64,000 nucleotides of DNA, taken from contig CM071590.1 of NCBI GenBank assembly GCA_036429605.1, forward strand, positions 6,076,001 to 6,140,000, written 5' to 3'. A model generated the notes under the pieces. That model saw only the letters and a program-made list of their open reading frames with translations, searched no databases and was not told the origin of the DNA. The position numbers and the translations under genes are program-made. How positions within the stretch are numbered: position 1 is the stretch's first letter; the number at the start of each line of letters is the position of its first letter. Positions 1-9,314 of the stretch are shown one piece after another. This DNA is from Cladobotryum mycophilum. Taxonomy: Eukaryota > Ascomycota > Sordariomycetes > Hypocreales > Hypocreaceae.

Positions 1-1
1 G

Positions 2-855
2 GCCTGGTCCACGGGGACGTACGACATTGTTGGGTTCCTGGCAAGGACCGGCCTGCCTCTGCACGCCCAACACGCCGTCTTTGAGAATCTTTCCTTTATC
101 GAGATGATTTTGAGCGAGAGAAGGGACGAAATCCTTACGCACATTCGGCATCTGCTCAACACCAAGGCGAGAAAATACATCATCGCCAGAAAGCACGACA
201 TTTACAAGGTCATGGTCCGAAAGGAGACGCCTCTCCGGGGCCGCAAGCTGCTCATGCTCTTGAAGAAGGGGCTGGATCCCAACCCCGAGCTGGCGCCCGA
301 CCAGGCCAACTACTACCTCCCCTGGCGATCGAGGCCGAATGCTTTGACGTGGCCATGCTGATGCTTCGACACGGCGCCGACCCTTCGCTTGGACGGCGCG
401 GGTTTAATGCCTTTATCGCGGCGGCCGCCAAGACGGATCTGACGCTCATGGCGGAGATTGTGAGCATACTCCAGGATCAGCACCCGGATTTCCAGTGGGA
501 CTGCGAATATGAGGACATTGAGGGCATAACGTTTAATGCGCTGCAGATTGCTGCCTACAGCGGCCACGACAGGATGCTCCTCCTGCTCCTGCAGACGCCC
601 TTGAACGTGTGCATCAACAACACCACGTCCCACAACCTGGCCGCACCGGCACACCTAGCCGCAGCCAGGGGCTCCGTCGAATGCCTCCAGGTCCTCCAGT
701 CCCGCGACGCCAACATGCAAGTCCTCGACGAGGAACACCACACGCCAGCGCAAGTAGCCCTCGAGCACCGTCACTTGAGCGTGGTGAGGTTCCTCCAGCA
801 GCAGCAGTCTTCGTCATCATCCCCCTTGACGCACGAGTTTGCGAGCAGGATGTAG
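2..855 (+). CDS. Ankyrin-repeat protein, 3' part, with one frameshift
   Basis: The reading frame is open from base 2, so the gene begins before the window. The translation shows degenerate ankyrin units: a TGTYDIVGFLARTGLPL stretch near the start, LAIEAECFDVAMLMLRHGADP at about 324-386, then NALQIAAYSGHDRMLLLLL and PAHLAAARGSVECLQVLQS. Ankyrin repeats bind protein partners; nothing here tells the target. The frame changes at the CCCC run 319-322: upstream it reads LLKKGLDPNPELAPDQANYY, then the repeat continues one frame over. One more C in this run would join the two parts into a normal repeat (YYLPLAIEAE), so either the gene is broken or the base is missing from the consensus. I see no splice sites that would explain the shift. 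The end is a Gln/Ser-rich tail and a TAG at 853-855. Family assignment is firm; function is unknown. Confidence 0.75.
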
Positions 856-1021
856 CAAATCCTGTTGGCTAGGGCGGTGCACATGCGGGTTCACAGGAGG
901 GTACCGTGGGGGGCGCCGAGCTGGGCGGTGTTGGACAAGGAATTTGACGAGTTTTATGAGGTTTTTGGATTAGAATGATTTTTTTTCTTTTTTTTTCTTT
1001 TCGTTTCGTTTGAAAGAGTTT

Positions 1022-1057
<36 letters not shown>

Positions 1058-1450
1058 GTGTGTGAACTAGAGCTTGAAGGGGAAACATGTTTCTGTCTTG
1101 TCTTGTCATGAGGAAAAATGTGTGTAAAGGGAAAAAGTGGTTCATCATAAAAGGGAATCGAAGATGTGGTTTTTTTGGGAACAGATCAGATAAAAAGAGT
1201 TGTGACATAGTACAGCATCGGCCCCTATACAAAGGCTTTCCATGTTTTTATATTTTGCATCTACAATATGCTGTGTGGAATACAGGTTCATCGTGCAACG
1301 CTGAGAAAACTACCCTAAGCGAATACCAACCACCATTCTTTGTCCATCATATCAAAATGCCGTCCAACTAGCCACGGTTAAAACGCCCAAACCTTCAACC
1401 AACTTTTGTTTTTTCTCCCACCCCGTATGTTCTGAAAGACGGGAAATCCT
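856..1450. other. Intergenic spacer with GA microsatellite
   Basis: This lies between the convergent ankyrin gene and GNAT pseudogene and probably holds both 3' ends. Apart from pyrimidine-rich tracts around 980-1005 and the GA repeat I see no coding sequence; short open frames here have no recognisable domain. Confidence 0.5.
1025..1054. repeat. (GA)n dinucleotide microsatellite
   Basis: An uninterrupted GA/AG run of about 30 bases, downstream of the ankyrin gene stop codon. Confidence 0.95.
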
Positions 1451-2267
1451 CTATGATTGAGACACCGGGGAATACCTGACCATGATGTACGCATCATGTA
1501 TCTCGCCCTCGTACCCCCACGGCTCGAGCGATTGCACCAATTCGCCCACCTGCTCGTACCCCCTCTTCAGGAACAACGTCTGCGTCGTAGTCCCCATGGC
1601 GATGTCCAGGATGTCCAGGATGAGTTCGTCGGCCTTTTCCTCTCCTGATTTGAGTAAGATGCTGGCAATGCCCTGTCGTTAGTCATCTAGCCCTACGCCA
1701 ATGTACTCCAGCTCTATCTCATCTCGTTAGCCTTTATTCCTTCTTTTCTTGTTTCTTTTCTTCTTCTTTTCTTTCCCTACCCTCATTTACCAGCCAAAAG
1801 GCGGCTTCAAGTAAGGGGATGTTGTAGGGGTAAAGGGACAAAGGGAAGGATATAAGCATACGAATATAAGGCCTCTTGGGCCCAACCTCCTCCTTGAGCT
1901 TCTCCACCGGCACATCCAACGCAAACATCTCCTCCCTAGGCGTAAACGCCACGCCCTCAAACACCTTCTTATACCCCTCCTTCTCCCCCTCGCTCACATC
2001 CGGCACCTGCGCCTCCAACCAGCTGTCCGCCCTCCCCCCGGCACTATCCACCTGGCATACCCCACGACCTTCCCCGTGGCCGCCTCGACCACCTTCTGGT
2101 GCCGCTGAACGTCCCGCCCGTTGAGCAGGATGAACGGCATGCGCAGCGCCGGGCCACCAGGAGCGCCACCAGATGTTGGCCCAGAAGGCGGGGATGTTGT
2201 TCTGCGCCAGGGACAGGGCGTCGTTGACTGTGCAGTGGAGGACCAGTGTAAACTTGTCTTGCATCAT
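1451..2267 (-). pseudogene. Broken GNAT-family N-acetyltransferase
   Basis: Read on the minus strand from ATG 2267-2265 the protein starts MMQDKFTLVLHCTVNDALSL and later reaches the acetyl-CoA binding motif A (IGVGLDD then RQGIASILLK) and LFLKRGYEQVGELVQSLEPW, the usual C-terminal part of GNAT enzymes, which move acetyl from acetyl-CoA to amines. An intron fits complement(1714..1861), with donor GTATGC and a CTAAC branch site. Three lesions are visible. A TAA at 1679-1681 sits inside motif A, exactly where one residue is expected. The frame shifts at the GGG at 2151-2153 (one base too many) and shifts back at the C6 run 2034-2039 (one too few); between them the correct frame reads RMPFILLNGRDVQRHQKVV and VVGYARWIVP. 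The frameshifts could be consensus errors, but the stop codon could not arise from a run-length error. A 24-bp intron over the stop is unlikely, because it is very short and motif A spacing is perfect if those bases are coding. Stop codon 1451-1453. Confidence 0.75.
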
Positions 2268-2887
2268 GTTTTTTTCTTCGAAATGCTGATAGGGGGTAAT
2301 AGTCAAAGAGTTGGTGTAAGAGTTGAAGTAAAAAAGGGGGAGGGTTCTTATCAAGATAGTATCTAAGCAGGCAGGACGAGGAGGAGCTTCATCAAACAGC
2401 GGCCATGGTAATAGCTAATGTACTCCGTACCTGAAAGAAAGAGGAGGAAAAAATAAACCTGTCTTGCCTCACACGTGACATTGCATATCATATCAACAAC
2501 CTTGCTCGAAAAGAAAAAAAAGAAAAAAACATGAAGAGAATGACGACGACGGGGGCAGAGTGCATATAGCTAAACCTGAAAATGGATACCGAGATCAACT
2601 AGGAGTGCCAAAGAAACGGGCAACTTCACAAGTGAGCGGATAAAGTAGATGGCCACTGAGAACCACCTTATCAAGAGGGTTAAATTGTAGTGTATGTTCC
2701 AACTTGATCATCAGATTAACATAACTTCGTAACGCGCATCTTCATGCCAATGTTCAAACTAGCCTATCAACAATCACACCTTCAACACCATATCATTTGA
2801 GAATCGCAAGTGTAAATATAATCTTTCCCATCCCTTCGCCCAAAACTCCATTGTTCCCTTTTCTTGCCCAATACATTCATCACCATT
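2268..2887. other. Spacer between the GNAT pseudogene and the Prp22 gene
   Basis: Both flanking genes are on the minus strand, so this should hold the Prp22 3' UTR and the GNAT promoter. I recognise no gene. A partial TACTCCGTAC motif occurs near 2418 and an A-rich tract at 2512-2530. Confidence 0.5.
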
Positions 2888-5800
2888 CTAACCCCAGGTT
2901 CCTCCACCACCTCCTCTACCACCCCTCCTCTGGGCACTGAGTCTCCAGTCATCTTCGCCAGCGTATTTATTATGCAACGGCTGAATCCGCTCTGCCTGCT
3001 TCCGCTTGCTCAATTTATCCGTCGGCGCGACCTTGAAGAAGGTGGGTGCCGCTTCGACGAGCCACTTGGGCTCAATGCTAGACGTACAGTGCATGTATTC
3101 CTTGGTGGTCAGAACCAGGGTGTGGTAAATGACCCATTCTGCTTGCTTTCCAAAGAGCGCTGAGCTGGGATGAAGATACACGGGTGTCCCTTCGATGAGC
3201 GTTTTATACCCTTCCTGCGGATCCTTTCGTGCCGCGTTACGGAAGAACCCTGTGCAAAGCGCCTTGCGCACCTTGTCGGTGTGTCGTCCACATGAAACAA
3301 TGGGATGTCGGTAACGCTCCATGATTTTGGCAAGCTGATCCCTCACGTCCTTGGCACGACGCATGGTGCGAGCTTGAATGAAATTCTCAAAACACCAGGG
3401 GTTCGAGTAGCCGCTGTGCTTCCAAGCGTTGTAAACATTGAGAAGCGTCAGATGGTCACCGTGTGGATCGTGGAACTTGGCCTTCTTCTGGTCAGCCACA
3501 GTTTGTTTCTCCTTGGGCCGATAGAAAATCGTAGGTTGGTTGAGCATAGCCACAATGTTAAGCATTTCATCAGAGCATGCATGATCAACGGCAGCGATGA
3601 GCACCTTGGCGAGAGATGGTTCCATGGGGAAATCGGCCATCTTGCGGCCCAAACGAGTCAGCAGGCCTTCGTCATCCAACGCACTCAAGGCATATAGCTC
3701 CTCGAGAGCGGTCAACATGGTATTAATGGGTGGAGGGTCCATAAAGTCAAAGTGAAGCAAATCATTAATGCCCATGGCCTTGAGCATAAGAATGGTATTG
3801 GCCAAATTTTGTCGCTGGATCTCGGGAATCGTGGTCGGCAACATTTCTGACTGGAACGCTGCCTCGGTATATAAGCGGAAGCATTTACCAGGACCAGTTC
3901 GACCGGCTCTTCCAGCTCTTTGATTTGCTTGCGCCTGGGAGATGGGCGTGACAACCAAGGAGTCCATACCCAGCTTGGGGTCATAGGCGTTTTGCTTGAC
4001 AAAGCCGGGGTCTACCACATAGTAGATCTCGTCAATGGTGATTGATGTTTCCGCAATGTTGGTAGCAATAACCACTTTGCGGCTACCAGCAGGAGCTGGC
4101 TCGAAAATTCGGCTCTGCATTTCAGACGGTAGTTGAGAGTAGACGGGCAGAATGAGCAATTCGGGAACGCTGGGTCCAAGAGCCTTCATTCTCTCGTACA
4201 AGATTTCACACGACGTATCAATTTCCTCCTGACCAGTCAAGAACAGGAGAATATCGCCCTTGGGTTCCGTAAGATGAATCTGCATGACCGTCACGAGGGC
4301 AGCATCCAAATAATCCGACTCTGGCTCTCGCGAGTAGAGAATTTCGACGGGGAACGTTCGACCAGGAATCGTAAAGATGGGACACTCGTTAAAATAGGCA
4401 GAAAATTTGTCGGCATCAAGGGTGGCTGAGGTCACAATAACCTTCAGGTCTGGCCTCCGTTTCAATGCCTTTTTCAGCAGCGCAAACAAGACGTCGGTTG
4501 AAATAGTACGCTCGTGGGCCTCATCCAACATGATACACGAGTACCGCTTCATATCCGGGTCCATGAGAATTTCTCGTTGCAACATACCATCAGTCATGTA
4601 CTTGATTCGAGTGGAAGGGCTGGTGCAATCCTCGAAACGAATAGTGTACCCAACCTCCTCACCAAGCTTGCAGCCTACTTCTTCAGCAACACGCTTAGCA
4701 ACGGACATGGCAGCAACTCGACGAGGCTGTGTGCAACCAATGATGCCATCGTTAGCAAAGCCTGCCTCGGCTAGGTACTGGGTTAACTGAGTTGTCTTTC
4801 CAGACCCAGTCTCTCCAACCACAATCAGAATCTGATTCTCGTGAACCGCCTTGATGAGCTGCGATCGGAAAGCAAAGACCGGCAAAGTTTCACGCTGCTC
4901 CTTTATGCTCAAATTTGTGCGTTTACCTAGGGACTGGTTCTTAGGGATGACCGCCCTCTTCCACTCTGGCACTTCCTCAGACTTGACGTTTGTCTTTGCA
5001 TTTCTCAAATCACTAGCAAACTTGCGCTTGTCGGGGTCGGCCATGGGGTCGTGCCATTGGTTTGATAGGTTCTCTCCCTCGTCCTCCTTTGCTGCTTCTT
5101 CGGCTTCTTTTTGCTTTAGTTCTTTCCTCTCCTTGGAAAGTGTAGTTCCCGCCATGGCTGCGCGGTTCATGGATCCATCCGGAGCCTTTACTACTCGGAT
5201 AGGAGATAGCTCAAGTGATTGCTTGGTTTGACCCGCCAAGAACGGCGGCTCCTCTTCTCGCACCTCGATATCAACATCCTCTTCCAATTCCATTTCACCG
5301 TCACCGCGCAAGGTGGCGTTGTAGTCCTCTTCCAAGTCAGGGTAGTCTGATGCCTTGGCAACACCAGACGCAATGAGCTGTCGAATCTCCCATCGCTCTG
5401 GCGAAGTCATTCTCTTCTTGTGACGTCTGGGTGGTCCCAAAGTATCTCGGGGCATGGCGGGAGCATTATCCGTAAAGCCATTTCGTCCACCTCCACCAAG
5501 TGCCTCCATATTTGCGCCGCTCGTCATTCTTGCTTGAGGTTCGTTGTCCATTCCTGTTTCTTGGTCCACGTCCTTCATCGATAGCCCTATCCTTGACCCT
5601 TCGATAGTTACCACCTTGACCCAAACTTTCTGACCGCTCGAAAGTAGATCGGAGGGGTGGTTAACGCGCTGGCCGTCTACCATGCGGGAGATGTGGACCA
5701 GGCCATCGACTTTCCCTCGGACGTTGTGGATGTTGACGAAAGCACCAAAGTCTTTAATCCCAGTTACATGGCCGTCGTAGACTTTGTTCAACTTTGGTGC

Positions 5801-6475
5801 ATCGTCGACTTCTGGAGCAGGAGGTCGTCGGAAATCGTCCCGTTCTTCGCTGTGCCGTCGCTGTCGGCGGGAGGCCTTGCGGTTGTCCCGATGGCTATCT
5901 CGCCAATCTTCATCTCCATTGTCTTGTTCTTGTGAGCGCGATCGCGATCGGTATTTGTCTCGTTTCCGTCGGTCTCGAGGCCTCGACCCGTCTCGCCCTC
6001 TTCGTCTCGACGGTTTGAGGTCGTCTTCTGGGCTCCTGCTCCGCTTCCTTGAAGGCTTTTCTTTTCTCGCCCTGGTTTCCAATCCTTCTAGCAACGCAAG
6101 GGTATCATCGATGGCATCTCCGCCAGTTTCGTTCCTGGGGGCTTTGTCGGGTAGCGCAAGGCCGCTAAAGACCCTTTCCTTTTCCTCAAAAGTTCTCGAG
6201 TTATGTTCGGGTTCATTATCGTTATTTCCACCCCTCCCTTTAAACTTGGGGTGCATAGCAAGCACTAGGCGATCTAAACTATCGATAAAAGAAGGTGAGA
6301 AATCGGCGCCGAAGCTATCGATCTTTTTGCGAAATTCATCTTTGGAGGATGATTCGATGCGTTGGGCGATGAGGAATTCGGAAAGAGTTTTATCGCTGAT
6401 TCCAACGTGATTCTGAAGTTCCGAGGTGACCTTGGATACGAGCGATAAAAGCTCGAGATTAAGAAGGTCATCCAT
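2888..6475 (-). CDS. prp22: DEAH-box pre-mRNA splicing ATPase/RNA helicase Prp22 (DHX8)
   Basis: An intronless frame of 1195 codons in the nucleus-acting Prp22/DHX8 family, which releases spliced mRNA from the spliceosome using ATP. In order: an N-terminal helical part starting MDDLLNLELLSLVSKV; an Arg/Ser-rich region at about 135-215; an S1 RNA-binding domain at about 229-303 (KVYDGHVTGIKDFGAFVNIH); Walker A GETGSGKTT at about 554-562; DEAH at 651-654; SAT at 683-685; then QRAGRAGRTGPGKCFRLY and the helicase-associated C-terminal domains. The S1 domain separates Prp22 from Prp2, Prp16 and Prp43. I chose the ATG at 6475 because it has a strong context (gccATGG) and matches the usual N-terminus; an in-frame upstream ATG at 6634 would add 53 unrelated residues. 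Length is normal for the family and no defect is seen. Confidence 0.97.
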   Translation of the reverse strand: MDDLLNLELLSLVSKVTSELQNHVGISDKTLSEFLIAQRIESSSKDEFRKKIDSFGADFSPSFIDSLDRLVLAMHPKFKGRGGNNDNEPEHNSRTFEEKERVFSGLALPDKAPRNETGGDAIDDTLALLEGLETRARKEKPSRKRSRSPEDDLKPSRRRGRDGSRPRDRRKRDKYRSRSRSQEQDNGDEDWRDSHRDNRKASRRQRRHSEERDDFRRPPAPEVDDAPKLNKVYDGHVTGIKDFGAFVNIHNVRGKVDGLVHISRMVDGQRVNHPSDLLSSGQKVWVKVVTIEGSRIGLSMKDVDQETGMDNEPQARMTSGANMEALGGGGRNGFTDNAPAMPRDTLGPPRRHKKRMTSPERWEIRQLIASGVAKASDYPDLEEDYNATLRGDGEMELEEDVDIEVREEEPPFLAGQTKQSLELSPIRVVKAPDGSMNRAAMAGTTLSKERKELKQKEAEEAAKEDEGENLSNQWHDPMADPDKRKFASDLRNAKTNVKSEEVPEWKRAVIPKNQSLGKRTNLSIKEQRETLPVFAFRSQLIKAVHENQILIVVGETGSGKTTQLTQYLAEAGFANDGIIGCTQPRRVAAMSVAKRVAEEVGCKLGEEVGYTIRFEDCTSPSTRIKYMTDGMLQREILMDPDMKRYSCIMLDEAHERTISTDVLFALLKKALKRRPDLKVIVTSATLDADKFSAYFNECPIFTIPGRTFPVEILYSREPESDYLDAALVTVMQIHLTEPKGDILLFLTGQEEIDTSCEILYERMKALGPSVPELLILPVYSQLPSEMQSRIFEPAPAGSRKVVIATNIAETSITIDEIYYVVDPGFVKQNAYDPKLGMDSLVVTPISQAQANQRAGRAGRTGPGKCFRLYTEAAFQSEMLPTTIPEIQRQNLANTILMLKAMGINDLLHFDFMDPPPINTMLTALEELYALSALDDEGLLTRLGRKMADFPMEPSLAKVLIAAVDHACSDEMLNIVAMLNQPTIFYRPKEKQTVADQKKAKFHDPHGDHLTLLNVYNAWKHSGYSNPWCFENFIQARTMRRAKDVRDQLAKIMERYRHPIVSCGRHTDKVRKALCTGFFRNAARKDPQEGYKTLIEGTPVYLHPSSALFGKQAEWVIYHTLVLTTKEYMHCTSSIEPKWLVEAAPTFFKVAPTDKLSKRKQAERIQPLHNKYAGEDDWRLSAQRRGGRGGGGGTWG

Positions 6476-8167
6476 GGCGACGACGATGTGCTGCAAGCAG
6501 GCGAGATTGTGAGTTGATGGAAGACGCGTGCCTGGTGGATTAATATAAAAGTTGCTGGTCGGATAAACCTCGGCGGATAGTTGAAGCACTGTATGTTGCC
6601 TTGAGCACTCACGAAAGATCCAGTTGTCTACCAACTTTATCTCTTGGTTTATTTGTTATCACAGCAAGTATATTAACTATACGGAGAGTATAAATAGGCT
6701 TAGGTCCACCTCAGCGATACAATAAAAGCTTTTAACATAAAAGAGAAACAAACAGACACAAGAGAAATCAGCAGACATAAGAGAAACGGTCAGAAACGTC
6801 AGAAACCAAGAGCCATAATAACTACGAATCTGTCTACCATGTTCAGCTGTCAGAGACTCGGGGATACAGAAAGAATAGTGAAGGAATCCGAAGGCTATAG
6901 TGTAGCTAGTAGTTCACAGGAGAGTCACTGTAAACTTAGCAGCTAGAACCCGATGCAAGACCGGATTAGATCTAATCTCTGATCGCTCCTAGATACACTT
7001 ATACAGCTAATACCTTGCGCGATAAGCTACATGACCTAGTGAGCCTTCGATTCCCTGATATGAACGTTCTGGTGTTTATTTTCCATTCCTTTTCTTAGGT
7101 ATAGATTGTCTTGATTTTGAACATTGACGACGTAATTGAAGCTTTCTAATGCGGTGATAACTTGACAGGTAAAGATGTACTCTAGTAGACAACAAGATAA
7201 GATGAAGCTGATCTACTTAACTTGACACTACTGCTTGCCATACTCATAGCTTAGCTGCCTTGGTTGAGAGACTGTCATGTGGCTTGGGATACAGTACCCG
7301 ACACTCTACATCGGGAGAATGTGCTTACGAAGGATGCAGGGAAAATATCCCTTGATTGCTACTAGATATCTAGGTAAGTAGTATTTTACGCATTGATGTT
7401 TTCCTGCTGACCTCATGATGTCAATATGTGATTGACATCATTCTTCTTAGTATTGCATAGACTACACATATAATTCATCATTACTAAATAACAAAAAAAA
7501 ACAGTTAACAAAAACATTCACCATTACATCACAGGCATAAAAGAAAAAAATATTGATTTATACCAAGCCATTATAAATCTCATCCATCTACTCTCTCAAT
7601 CTCGGTCACTCCAAGCAAAAAATGGCTGCCTTGTAGGTTAAGCTTCTTCTAGATCCCCCTCCGACCCTGAATGGCCTCTGACGCATCTCTCGCCTTGTTC
7701 CCCTTTTCGGCTTAGCACACTCCCAAGGGCCCACCGACGCTATGGCTCACGTGGGGCAACAAGTCCATCAGCCCGCCAATCATTCATTGATACCATTCGT
7801 GCTAGCCCCATCATTACGCAAGCTTCTCCTGCAAGCGATTCCTGCGTACATACGGAGTACGGAGTACGTACAGCTTTTGGAGCTGGAGCCTTGGAAGGGT
7901 GACATCGTCATCCGCCCCAGCGGTCGGCCAGTGGCTGCTTGTCAACTGTAACCCCGTCATTGTTCGCTGCGGTCCACTGTGGGACGTTTTTCAATCTTCT
8001 TATCAACATCATCACCATCATCATCATCATCATCATCATCACCATCGCCATCCACCTTCATCTCTCTTTTTTCTTTCTTTTTTCTCTCCCTCCCTTTAGT
8101 ACGCATCAAAACTCGCTTTTCTTCCTACTCGCATTACACTGTCGCCTGAACAATTCGACGGTAAACA
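6476..8167. other. AT-rich intergenic region, divergent promoters of Prp22 and PMP3-type genes
   Basis: The first kilobase (about 6650-7600) is AT-rich with many stops on both strands and no domain I recognise; it may be an old, mutated repeat. Nearer the PMP3-type gene there are two copies of ACGGAGT in tandem (TACGGAGTACGGAGTAC, 7852-7868), pyrimidine-rich tracts and a CAT repeat, typical of fungal promoters and leaders. Confidence 0.5.
8005..8042. repeat. (CAT)n trinucleotide repeat
   Basis: About a dozen CAT/CAC units in the leader region of the PMP3-type gene, some 130 bases upstream of its ATG. Confidence 0.9.
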
Positions 8168-8702
8168 ATGTGCTCTACCGACATCTTCCTCGGCATCCTC
8201 GCCGTCCTCTTCCCCCCGCTGCCTGGTAAGTCCATCTCACACCCCTCTACTGCTCACCCTTAAAAAAAACAGCATCGACTAACACCATCTAGTCTGGGTC
8301 AAATGCGGCCTCTGCAGCGCCGAATCCATCATCAACATCCTCCTCTGCGTCCTAGGCTTCATCCCGGGCCTCCTCCACTCCTGGTACATCATCGCAAAGT
8401 ACCCTGACCCTCCCTACGAATACGAGTCCATCTCCCATCACGACCGCGAGCGCGGCGGCGGCCGTGTCACATACGTATATGTCCAGTCTCCGCATGGGCC
8501 TCACTGCCAGTCCCCCCAGCCTCAGAATGGCATGAACTACGGCACGCAACGAGCCTCCCCTCAGCCGCGACCGCAGGAACTACCTACGCAGCCGCAAGAG
8601 GACGGCATAATTGATCACGGCGAGGGCGGATCCGGCCAGGCCCCTCCCCCTTCCTATGCGCAAGTTGTCGCCGGCGATCACAAGATCCAGACCCACGATT
8701 AG
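8168..8702 (+). CDS. PMP3/UPF0057-family membrane proteolipid with long C-terminal tail
   Basis: Two exons, 8168-8225 and 8293-8702, give 155 residues. The 67-bp intron (8226-8292) has donor GTAAGT and a GACTAAC branch site, and splicing restores the family core at its junction (FPPLP then VWVKCG). The first 55 residues match PMP3/Sna3-type proteolipids: MCSTDIFLGILAVLFPPLP forms helix 1 and SIINILLCVLGFIPGLLHSW helix 2, followed by YIIAKYPD. These small proteins sit in the plasma membrane or endosomes and affect membrane potential and salt tolerance. Unlike the roughly 55-residue PMP3, this one has about 100 extra hydrophilic residues rich in Gln and Pro, ending near PPPSYAQVV. PPSY fits the PPxY motif bound by WW domains of Rsp5-type ubiquitin ligases, as in yeast Sna proteins; that link is inference. 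Confidence 0.9.
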
Positions 8703-9314
8703 ATGCGTTGAGAAAGATGAATCGAATTGAGTTGTGCGGCGGTGTCGTGCTGAGTCATACGGACTATAGAACAATTATTGCAGAAGCCACTCAAGCGGTG
8801 AAGCAGTTACATCCAGGCTGTGATGGTATAGGGGCTGAGCCTCGCATAGCGCGGTTGCCGATAGTAAAATGATGAGGGGTTCGAATAGCTGATGAGAAAA
8901 GCAGCCACTGGTAAACTGCCTTTTCTATATCGTAGAAAGGTTTGGCATTTACTTGTGAAGCTCGAATGCGAGCAGTAGCTGCTCTCCAAGAGGGGAGAAT
9001 GGGACCACAAAGTCGAGTTTGCATTTGTTCTCTTAAACTGCGGAACGATGGAATTATTTACGGGCATTGCTTTCGGAAGGCGTTGGATTTTCACTGTTAC
9101 TTAGTCATGTTTGCTATATTCTGCCTCTTTCTTGATGTTTTTTTTGATGCTATGGGGTCTTCCGTCATTGTGGAAGAAGGGCTGTTATGGGCTGGATCTA
9201 ATATTACATTACAGCAAGTGAACTTTTCATCCATCCCCCCACAGAAATTCCCCTGTGATCCGACTGCCATTATTTTCTCCTTCCCCCCTGGGCATGTCCC
9301 TGTGGATAGATTGT
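8703..9314. other. Convergent spacer between PMP3-type and Arb1 genes
   Basis: This should hold the 3' UTRs of two convergent genes. Open frames here show no recognisable domain, and I see no RNA gene. Confidence 0.5.

Noticed and set aside
1673..1696. 24-bp intron removing the stop codon of the first GNAT gene
   Set aside because: Far shorter than any other intron in the window, and removing it would delete the acetyl-CoA motif whose spacing is perfect with the bases kept.
6848..7310. Possible solo LTR: starts TGTCAGAGACTCGGG and ends CCCGACACTCTACA
   Set aside because: The ends are only partly inverted repeats and the flanking five bases (TCAGC and TCGGG) do not match as a target-site duplication; no internal retrotransposon sequence is seen.
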